This document shows positions 1 through 4,350 of a stretch of 6,718 bases of DNA, in pieces (positions within the stretch are counted from its first letter, which is position 1; the number at the start of each line of letters is the position of its first letter). The position numbers were made by a program, and so were the translations under genes. Origin of the DNA: Omnitrophica WOR_2 bacterium GWA2_47_8 (GTDB taxonomy: Bacteria; Omnitrophota; Gorgyraeia; Zapsychrales; GWA2-47-8); contig MHFY01000138.1 in the NCBI GenBank assembly GCA_001805375.1, positions 8,051-14,768 on the forward strand, in the 5' to 3' direction. The notes beneath the pieces are model-generated. The model saw nothing but the letters and a program-made list of their open reading frames with translations, searched no databases and was not told the origin of the DNA.

Positions 1-1
1 A

Positions 2-766
2 TTTTTGGAAGATCCTGCCGGTCCCGCCAGAGGATTGGTTGAATTCATGAAGAACAGACGCCGTCAGCCGGCCACAGCCCGTCAGGCGATCTATGCCTGG
101 CAAGGTGAAGTGCCCCGCAACAGCCCCCCGGGCACGATAGGTTCTTGGCATATTGTCAGGGTGGATGTGCGTATCCCGCGGCGCTGTACCGCGCCATGGA
201 ACAATACTCCCGACGCCCCCACGTATTGCAATTCGGGCGGCGGAGATGACCCGCAGTGGCCGTACGTGCGTACCTATACAAAAAGCTGGGGAACGAGGCG
301 GTGCTATGAATTGGACGACGGGGGCGGTGATGTGAGAGGGATGGTGAAGGCCCGGATCACCCGTTTTGATGAAAGCGAATCCCGCGCTCCTTTGCGTTTT
401 CCCGGCGGCGGATTGATCTGGAAGTTTAAATTTTCTAATCCGCTGAGCGGCGCGCCTAATTTAGGCGGGCGGACAACGGATCAGTATATTCGCAGCAGTT
501 GCGGTTCATTTATGGACCCGGAACCGGGCGTCTTGCCGGATCCTCCGCAGATAGACGGCGCCTTTTTGCTGGACTGCGCCAGTCCCAATAATTCGGTATC
601 CAATCATTGCGGAGATCCCCTGGGCTCAACGATTGCTTGCTGGAACGCGGTGAACACGCTTCTTAAGCACGGCGTTACATCCGAGGCCTGTACGGAATAT
701 TATTGGCGCGCAGGAACAAGGCCCGGATTCAATATAAAATTCGTGGAATGTAAGAAGTTTTATTAG
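2..766 (+). CDS. Cysteine-rich secreted-type protein, 5'-truncated (possible pilin-like protein of the Tad locus)
   Basis: The frame is open from the first bases of the window, and the only early start-like codon is a TTG at base 5 with no ribosome site visible, so the true start most likely lies upstream. About 254 residues remain, ending at TAG 764-766. I recognise no family. The visible part is soluble, rich in Gly, Pro and Arg, and has nine well-spaced cysteines (for example RRC, TYC, SSC, NHC, VEC), which suggests a disulfide-stabilised protein outside the cytoplasm. It directly precedes a short pilin and then tadB and tadC, so it may be a larger pilin or TadE-like pseudopilin whose N-terminal membrane helix lies off the window; that is inference. 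The stop codon overlaps a Shine-Dalgarno sequence that appears to have served the next gene. That it is a real gene is fairly sure; its function is unknown. Confidence 0.7.
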   Translation, partial: FLEDPAGPARGLVEFMKNRRRQPATARQAIYAWQGEVPRNSPPGTIGSWHIVRVDVRIPRRCTAPWNNTPDAPTYCNSGGGDDPQWPYVRTYTKSWGTRRCYELDDGGGDVRGMVKARITRFDESESRAPLRFPGGGLIWKFKFSNPLSGAPNLGGRTTDQYIRSSCGSFMDPEPGVLPDPPQIDGAFLLDCASPNNSVSNHCGDPLGSTIACWNAVNTLLKHGVTSEACTEYYWRAGTRPGFNIKFVECKKFY

Positions 767-771
767 GAGAG
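764..771 (+). promoter_or_regulatory. Orphan Shine-Dalgarno, originally for the pilin gene
   Basis: The sequence TAGGAGAG overlaps the stop of the upstream gene and is a good ribosome binding site, but no start codon follows at a usable distance. The pilin ATG is 138 bases further on. If the inverted-repeat element between the two TAAAAAT copies is removed, the text becomes TAGGAGAGATAAAAATG, with eight bases between GGAG and the ATG. This site therefore probably used to initiate pilin translation (inference). Confidence 0.55.
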
Positions 772-772
772 A

Positions 773-910
773 TAAAAATTTTAATAACCAAGATACAAGA
801 GACAATAACCAAACAATTTTTAAAATCGCAAATTACAAATCGTTCATTGAAATTTGTGATCTTGGGATTTATTTGTATCTTGTATCTTGGTTGTTGTATC
901 TTTTAAAAAT
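773..910. mobile_element. Inverted-repeat element A (MITE-like), inserted between SD and pilin start
   Basis: A perfect 15-bp inverted repeat, AACCAAGATACAAGA at 786-800 and its complement at 878-892, brackets about 77 bases. With the next three bases outward it matches at 17 of 18 positions. Inside, ATTACAAAT (832-840) nearly pairs with ATTTGTGAT (852-860). The arms contain short internal repeats of GATACAA. The 7-bp sequence TAAAAAT occurs at 773-779 and 904-910, just outside the arms, and looks like a target-site duplication. There is no coding capacity, so a transposase would have to act in trans. The flanks are A-rich, so chance repeats cannot be fully excluded, but excision rebuilds a normal ribosome binding site for the pilin gene, which supports an insertion. 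Confidence 0.6.
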
Positions 911-1238
911 GTTTAAATTCTTTCATAAAAAGAAAGCTTTAGCCACCATCGAATATATCACGCTCATGGTTATCCTTTTGGGCGTTTTTGTTGTGTTCAA
1001 TACATATATCATCCGGGCCATGTCCGGGCGCTGGAAGTCGGTGGGAGAAGGATTTGACCAATTCAGGCAATATGATCCGAAGGCGACGACCCGCTGCGCC
1101 TACGATCCAAATTTTACTAACCGTTGGTATAATGCCGATTGTTATGAAAAAAGATGCGATTGCCATACTGTGCGGGCAACGAACATGACATGCGATGACT
1201 GTATCCGCACGACGTGCGGGACGCCGTATTGTGATTGA
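909..1238 (+). CDS. Cysteine-rich Flp/type IV-like pilin (minor pilin or pseudopilin)
   Basis: This 109-residue protein has the layout of a prepilin. There is a short basic leader (FKFFHKKKA), then ALATIEY, then one hydrophobic helix at about residues 17-37. Glu15-Tyr16 matches the conserved Glu-Tyr of Flp-type pilins. Cleavage by prepilin peptidase after Ala10 would put Glu at mature position +5 (inference). The mature tail has eight cysteines (63, 78, 83, 85, 95, 98, 103, 108), including CDC and CDDC, far more than ordinary Flp pilins, which suggests disulfide cross-linking or metal binding. I chose ATG 909 over an in-frame TTG at 873 because the TTG lies inside the arm of repeat element A and would add a leader with no pilin character. 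No Shine-Dalgarno lies directly upstream; the likely original one is at 764-771. It would be assembled by the TadB/TadC platform encoded next. Major or minor pilin status cannot be decided. Confidence 0.75.
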   Translation: MFKFFHKKKALATIEYITLMVILLGVFVVFNTYIIRAMSGRWKSVGEGFDQFRQYDPKATTRCAYDPNFTNRWYNADCYEKRCDCHTVRATNMTCDDCIRTTCGTPYCD

Positions 1239-1240
1239 CG

Positions 1241-1383
1241 ATAAAAGATAGAAGTCAGACGCAAGATGTCGGATGTCGGAAAATGATTTAATATGCGAAA
1301 ACTTTTTATTAAGGATTTAAACTTGTATTTTCTGGCATCTGACTTCCTGCTTCTTACTTCTCTAAAGAAATAGATTATAAAAG
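1241..1383. mobile_element. Inverted-repeat element B (same family as the one before tadC)
   Basis: Bases 1249-1283 and 1328-1362 form a 35-bp imperfect inverted repeat with 27 matching positions, built on short units like GAAGTCAGA and GATGTCGGA. The loop is AT-rich. The right arm, read on the minus strand (1360 to 1329), matches the left arm of element C (2255-2286) at 29 of 32 positions, so the two are copies of one family in opposite orientation. The 7-mer ATAAAAG occurs at 1241-1247 and 1377-1383 and may be a target duplication. Removing one copy plus the element reduces the pilin-tadB gap from 155 to 19 bases and leaves the tadB ribosome site intact. If transcribed, it would form a long imperfect stem between the two cistrons. 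Confidence 0.6.
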
Positions 1384-1393
1384 GAGAGTTTTT

Positions 1394-2248
1394 ATGGCCT
1401 TAACATTATTTATCGTTTTTGCGGCTGTGGCGATCTTAGGATACGCTGTTATTCCTAATATTTACAATACGACCATTGTTCTGGCCCAGAAGCGTGAAAA
1501 AAAGTTAGCCACTAAAATGGAAAGGCTCCTGCCGCGTTCGGAGATCAAAAAAATGTCGCGTTATCTGATCTTTGCTCCGGTCGCCTTGGCCGTTGCCTTG
1601 TTCTTGCTTTTTCCCGGGCAGTTAAAGCTTTTCGGCGTGCTTTTTGGGATCGTGCTGGGGTTTATTATTCCCAGTATGTACACCAAATATCTTCAGAAAT
1701 ATAATCAGAGCAAATTCAGCGATCAGCTCGTTGACGCCTTGATGATCATGTCCAGCTCCTTTAGAGGGGGTTTAAGTTTGGTGCAGGCCCTGGAGGCGGT
1801 CGTCGATGAAATGCCGGACCCCATCAACGCGGAATTCTCGACCGTGTTAGGCGAAAATAAAATGGGCGTTTCTCTGGAAGAGGCCTTGAACCATTTATAC
1901 AACCGGATGCCGTCCTCAGCGATGCAGCAGATGATCACCTCGATCTTGCTGGCCCGTGAAACAGGGGGAAACCTGCCCATCATTTTCACGCGGATCGTGA
2001 ACAATATCCGGGAAACCAAGAAGATCCAAGGGCAGATCGATACCCTGACCATGCAGGGAAAGATCCAGGGGATCGTCATGGCCCTTCTGCCGATAGGGTT
2101 TGGTTTTGTGGTCTATTCCAGCAACCGTCATTACCTGGAAACTATGCTTAATACCGACGTGGGGCGCATGATGCTTATATACGCGGTTGTTTCGGAAACA
2201 ATAGGCGCTTATATGATATTTAGGATCAGCGCGATCAAGGATGTGTAA
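1394..2248 (+). CDS. tadB: Tad pilus inner-membrane platform protein TadB
   Basis: This protein of 284 residues is an integral membrane component of the Tad/Flp pilus assembly system, related to the GspF/PilC platform of type II secretion and type IV pili. In the known system it pairs with TadC and is driven by the ATPase TadA/CpaF. The sequence shows hydrophobic segments at about residues 3-22, 58-74, 78-96, 226-242 and 260-278. A T2SSF-type cytoplasmic helical domain runs from about 108 to 225, with the typical FSDQLVDAL, RGGLSLVQALEAV and LARETGGNLP stretches. The ATG at 1394 follows AAGGAGAG (1381-1388) at normal spacing, so the start is secure. The length matches the family. The pilin lies upstream and tadC downstream, each across a repeat-filled gap of 155 bases, although Tad genes are normally packed tightly. 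TadB is distinguished from TadC by gene order and the internal motif pattern. Confidence 0.92.
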   Translation: MALTLFIVFAAVAILGYAVIPNIYNTTIVLAQKREKKLATKMERLLPRSEIKKMSRYLIFAPVALAVALFLLFPGQLKLFGVLFGIVLGFIIPSMYTKYLQKYNQSKFSDQLVDALMIMSSSFRGGLSLVQALEAVVDEMPDPINAEFSTVLGENKMGVSLEEALNHLYNRMPSSAMQQMITSILLARETGGNLPIIFTRIVNNIRETKKIQGQIDTLTMQGKIQGIVMALLPIGFGFVVYSSNRHYLETMLNTDVGRMMLIYAVVSETIGAYMIFRISAIKDV

Positions 2249-2404
2249 ATAATTGAAGTAAGAGGCAAGAAGTCAGATGTCAGAAAGATAAAATAGAAAA
2301 ATTAAAAAGGGTAGAAATGTTTTTGAAGTTTTTGATTTTTATGCTTTTAAGCGGTTTCTGATATCTGACGTCTGACATCTGATTTCTTAAAAAAGGAGTA
2401 AATA
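2245..2404. mobile_element. Inverted-repeat element C (same family as the one before tadB)
   Basis: Bases 2253-2286 and 2355-2388 form a 34-bp imperfect inverted repeat with 25 matching positions, made of GTCAGATGTCAGA-like units. The left arm matches the reverse complement of the right arm of element B at 29 of 32 positions. GTAAATA occurs at 2245-2251, covering the tadB stop codon, and again at 2398-2404, reaching the first base of the tadC ATG. On paper, excision leaves tadB and tadC two bases apart with AAGGA (2237-2241), inside the tadB end, as a well-placed ribosome site. The purine-rich AAAAAAGGAG (2389-2398) now used by tadC would then have arrived with the element. The boundary call is inference because the flanks are A-rich. 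Confidence 0.55.
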
Positions 2405-3282
2405 TGGTCCTCATGATCCTCGTCATAGTTTATATGAGCGTTTTTAGTTTTATTTTAGGGGTGATGCCCATGGAATGGGAACATCGCCCCACCTTGCGGC
2501 CGCTGGAGTTTGAGACGCCGACCCAAAAGAGAAAGTTCAGTTTGCGCGGGGTACTGAGGGCCCTTTCGATCTTTGCCCGGCCGTTATGCACCGGTGAAGT
2601 CCGGCGCAGGATGATGAAAGACCTTTCTTTGGCGCACGTGAACCTTAACCCGGAAGAATTTATGTCTTTAAAGATCTTGGCGATCGCCCTTATTTTGATC
2701 GTCACGTTCCCCATGGTGGAGCCGGATCTGGTCGCTTTTTGGATCTTTATGTCATTTGGCGCTGGGTATACGCTGCCTGAATTCTGGCTTAAGGGAAATA
2801 TTAAAAAGGCGAAGAATGTTATGGTCAAAGAACTTCCCGACGCCATTGATCTGCTGGGCTTGTGCGTTAACGCCGGCCTTGATTTTATGCTGGCGCTGAA
2901 ATGGGTCGTTGATAAATCGTCCCCATCGGTCTTAATGACCGAGTTAAATACGGTCATGCAGGAAATTAACGTGGGTAAAACGAGAAGAGACGCGCTGCGC
3001 GATCTGGCCCAAAAGTATGAATTACCGGACCTTTCCTCATTTTCCCGGACCTTGATCCAGGCGGATAAAATGGGTACCTCGGTCAGCGAGGCCTTGAACG
3101 TTTTGTCGGAAGATATGCGTTTGGCCCGCTGGAGAAGGGGGGAGCAATTAGCCTTAAAGGCTCCTCTTAAGATGCTGGTTCCGCTTTTGTTTTTCATCTT
3201 TCCGGTTGTCGGGATCTTGGTGGCCGGCCCCATCCTCCTAGACTTCATTTTGAATAACCCGCTTAAATCACTGAGCGGTTGA
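2404..3282 (+). CDS. tadC: Tad pilus inner-membrane platform protein TadC
   Basis: This 292-residue protein is the second T2SSF-family platform protein of the Tad pilus machine, partner of TadB in the inner membrane. Hydrophobic segments lie at about residues 4-22, 88-104, 108-126 and 255-281. The cytoplasmic T2SSF domain covers about 140-250, with ELPDAIDLLGLCVNAGLD, ADKMGTSVSEAL and the basic ARWRRGEQLALKAPLKML stretch just before the last membrane segment, PLLFFIFPVVGILVAGP, which is typical of TadC. ATG 2404 follows AAAAAAGGAG closely. The length is normal for the family. It is the last gene of the cluster: no tadD or tadG follows, and a strong hairpin begins 22 bases after the stop. An antisense frame covering nearly the whole gene is a shadow without membrane-protein or domain character. 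Confidence 0.92.
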   Translation: MVLMILVIVYMSVFSFILGVMPMEWEHRPTLRPLEFETPTQKRKFSLRGVLRALSIFARPLCTGEVRRRMMKDLSLAHVNLNPEEFMSLKILAIALILIVTFPMVEPDLVAFWIFMSFGAGYTLPEFWLKGNIKKAKNVMVKELPDAIDLLGLCVNAGLDFMLALKWVVDKSSPSVLMTELNTVMQEINVGKTRRDALRDLAQKYELPDLSSFSRTLIQADKMGTSVSEALNVLSEDMRLARWRRGEQLALKAPLKMLVPLLFFIFPVVGILVAGPILLDFILNNPLKSLSG

Positions 3283-3304
3283 GGGTCATTTAATTTAACA
3301 AAGC

Positions 3305-3342
3305 GCGGGCCTCTTTTGCCGTTCACGGCAGAAGAGGCCCGC
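3305..3342 (+). terminator. Strong GC-rich hairpin after tadC
   Basis: The arms at 3305-3322 and 3325-3342 are 18 bases each and pair at all but one position, which is a G-T wobble in RNA, around a tiny loop. It starts 22 bases after the tadC stop. The following GTGTTTATA is only weakly T-rich, so this is an atypical rho-independent terminator. The A- and T-rich left flank would let it also work on the minus strand. It probably ends the pilus transcript or stabilises its 3' end. Confidence 0.75.
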
Positions 3343-3397
3343 AGTGTTTATAGGCCATAACTCTTCTCAAAAAATCCACCGTAAGGTTTCGTTATAT

Positions 3398-3430
3398 TAG
3401 ATTGGACATATGTGACTAATGTCCAATCTA
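3398..3430. repeat. 12-bp perfect inverted repeat with 9-base loop
   Basis: TAGATTGGACAT (3398-3409) pairs perfectly with ATGTCCAATCTA (3419-3430) around ATGTGACTA. TGTTTTATTC follows, so on the + strand it could act as a weak second terminator behind tadC. A related ATGTCCATTC lies at 3471-3480. The same ATTGGACA word recurs at 4306-4313 and 4341-4348, at the start of the next gene, so it may instead be a protein-binding site or the mark of a rearrangement. Confidence 0.55.
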
Positions 3431-3712
3431 TGTTTTATTCTCCCCGGCAGCTGTTTATATATTCACAATAATGTCCATTCTGTAATAATTTAAGTGAAAA
3501 AAGCACCTATCGCCAAGATCCGCTTCCGCATTTTATAAATTCCCCTCTGATCCTCTATTTTTAAATATGCAGTATCTTTAATGAGCCCACTTGATATATA
3601 CATATTTATATAAAATACTATTAAGGGTATATGAAAAAGTGTCAAATATTTTTCAATTTTTTGGCGTTCCTGAAAATTATTTTATAGACTAAACTCACTG
3701 TACTATCAATAG

Positions 3713-3744
3713 TTTACGTGAACTAGGAAAGCGTTTTCTATAAT
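3713..3744 (+). promoter_or_regulatory. Possible promoter with perfect -10 hexamer
   Basis: TATAAT at 3739-3744 is an exact match to the housekeeping -10 consensus. The best -35-like hexamer, TTTACG (3713-3718), matches TTGACA at four positions, and the spacing of 20 bases is longer than usual. The surroundings are AT-rich, so a chance match is quite possible. If active, transcription would start near 3751 and read towards the terminator at 4055-4095. Confidence 0.3.
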
Positions 3745-4018
3745 ACTACTTTAATTATATTTTATATTTCTCGAGGAGGAATTAGACAAAATTTTTATTG
3801 AACACGGATATTTTTTTGATAAATTACGTAACATATTGATAGCAAACACGATAAATACGAATAAAAAATTTGCCCAGCCTTGCCGCCTATATATTAGGAT
3901 GTTATACTTGAGCGTAACTTGAGAAAGTGATCCGGAAGTTCAATAGAAGCAAAACAAACCAAAACAAAAATGACCAACGCCACGGGAATCATAATTGTTG
4001 AATTTGTTTTGAAGTTTT

Positions 4019-4054
4019 TTTTCCGCCAAAGGCGGATCCGCTTCTAGCGGAAAA
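4019..4054 (+). promoter_or_regulatory. Cluster of mutually exclusive hairpins upstream of the terminator
   Basis: Several pairings compete here. TCCGCC (4022-4027) pairs with GGCGGA (4031-4036), and TCCGC (4037-4041) pairs with GCGGA (4047-4051). GCGGATCCGC (4032-4041) is a perfect palindrome. TTTTCCGC (4019-4026) can pair perfectly with GCGGAAAA (4047-4054). Alternative folds directly in front of a terminator are what attenuators and riboswitch expression platforms look like, but a simple dispersed palindromic repeat would give the same picture. Confidence 0.45.
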
Positions 4055-4095
4055 GGGGATGCCCAGAAAAATCGTGGCAGCCCCGTTTTTATTTT
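4055..4095 (+). terminator. Rho-independent terminator
   Basis: GGGG-A-TGCC (4055-4063) pairs with GGCA-G-CCCC (4076-4084), with one A-G mismatch and a 12-base loop, followed at once by GTTTTTATTTT. Stem plus U-tract is the classic form, on the + strand. It lies 700 bases beyond the end of tadC and 235 bases before the next start codon, so it either ends an unannotated transcript or conditionally terminates a leader of the large gene. Confidence 0.75.
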
Positions 4096-4114
4096 AGGTT
4101 TTCACTGAAACCTA
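4095..4114. repeat. 7-bp perfect hairpin
   Basis: TAGGTTT (4095-4101) pairs with AAACCTA (4108-4114) around a six-base loop, directly after the U-tract of the terminator. Together with the next three dyads it forms a string of small inverted repeats leading to the large gene. Its function is unknown. Confidence 0.4.
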
Positions 4115-4164
4115 TATGGACTTGAAACCAAACACGAACACAATATCAAGATCACATCACACAA

Positions 4165-4180
4165 GTGACGATTTCGTCAC
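4165..4180. promoter_or_regulatory. 16-bp palindrome, operator-like
   Basis: GTGACGATTTCGTCAC has perfect 7-bp arms around a two-base centre. Its size and symmetry suit a dimeric DNA-binding regulator, and it sits 150 bases before the large gene's start. I can name no specific regulator, and no promoter hexamers can be assigned around it. Confidence 0.4.
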
Positions 4181-4210
4181 AGCGTATCCGTTAGCATTAT
4201 CTCTACCCGT

Positions 4211-4229
4211 GGCCGCCTGTAGGCGAGCC
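4211..4229 (+). repeat. GC-rich tetraloop hairpin
   Basis: GGC-CGCC (4211-4217) pairs with GGCG-A-GCC (4222-4229) around the loop TGTA, with one bulged A. It would be a stable small stem in the leader of the downstream mRNA. Confidence 0.35.
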
Positions 4230-4247
4230 TCGCACAATGGTATTAAA

Positions 4248-4260
4248 GTGCGGGCCGCAC
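4248..4260. promoter_or_regulatory. 13-bp palindrome, operator-like
   Basis: GTGCGG-G-CCGCAC has perfect 6-bp arms. CAATG at 4236-4240 and CATTG at 4260-4264 extend the symmetry outward, with an offset. It lies about 70 bases before the chosen start of the large gene. Confidence 0.35.
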
Positions 4261-4303
4261 ATTGCCCTATTTTCTCATCCAATTCTGTTCGGGGCGAATT
4301 ATC

Positions 4304-4350
4304 AGATTGGACAATTAAAACTAAATAATATGGATAACTCATTGGACATA
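4304..4350 (+). repeat. Repeated ATTGGACA words at the start of the large gene
   Basis: AGATTGGACA at 4304-4313 repeats 3399-3408 exactly, and ATTGGACATA at 4341-4350, inside the first codons of the large gene, repeats 3401-3410 exactly. The two upstream-downstream pairs flank the whole intergenic region. They may be operator half-sites or direct repeats left by an insertion or duplication. Confidence 0.4.

Larger units (their letters stand above)
3751..4095 (+). ncRNA. Candidate small RNA or attenuated leader (hypothetical)
   Basis: This is the interval between the -10-like hexamer and a clear rho-independent terminator. It contains a strong Shine-Dalgarno-like GAGGAGG (3773-3779) that is not followed by an ATG, only by a TTG at 3798 opening a 13-codon frame at too large a spacing. 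Near the end it has competing hairpins. Because the tadC transcript has its own terminator, the one at 4055-4095 needs another transcript to end, and this would be it. It matches no RNA family that I recognise. It could be a free small RNA of about 345 bases, or a leader whose read-through reaches the large gene. Confidence 0.25.
3343..4329. other. Long AT-rich intergenic region between tadC and the large C39 gene
   Basis: No convincing protein gene is present in these roughly 990 bases on either strand. The first 750 bases are strongly AT-rich and lack coding character; the last 230 are more balanced and dense in small dyads. A 55-codon open stretch at 3755-3922 has no ATG near its start and no recognisable similarity. 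Two overlapping opposite frames around 4116-4342 lack ribosome sites. The structured elements in it (a 12-bp inverted repeat, a -10-like hexamer, competing hairpins, a terminator and palindromes) are listed separately. The region could hold a regulated leader, a small RNA, or the decayed remains of an insertion. Confidence 0.6.

Noticed and set aside
873..908. TTG start giving a 121-residue pilin
   Set aside because: The TTG lies in the arm of inverted-repeat element A, and the extra residues spoil the basic prepilin leader; ATG 909 gives a normal prepilin.
2430..3326. 298-codon open frame on the minus strand, longer than tadC itself
   Set aside because: It is a full shadow of tadC, has no plausible ribosome site or family features, and runs into the terminator hairpin; the + strand frame has clear TadC membrane segments and T2SSF domain.
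3632..3655. TGAAAAA / TTTTTCA inverted repeat followed by T-rich sequence
   Set aside because: It is an all-AT stem in very AT-rich DNA, too weak to call a terminator.
3755..3922. 55-codon open stretch with protein-like composition downstream of GAGGAGG
   Set aside because: No ATG, GTG or TTG start lies at a proper distance from the Shine-Dalgarno-like site, and no family is recognisable; it could at most be a decayed fragment.
4097..4129. Sequence resembling a type I CRISPR repeat (GTTTCAAGTCCATATAGG on the minus strand)
   Set aside because: There is only one copy in the window, with no regularly spaced repeats and no cas genes.
4116..4342. 70-codon + strand and 61-codon minus strand frames overlapping each other
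   Set aside because: Neither has a ribosome site or recognisable similarity; the region is dominated by small palindromes and the minus frame overlaps the start of the large gene.
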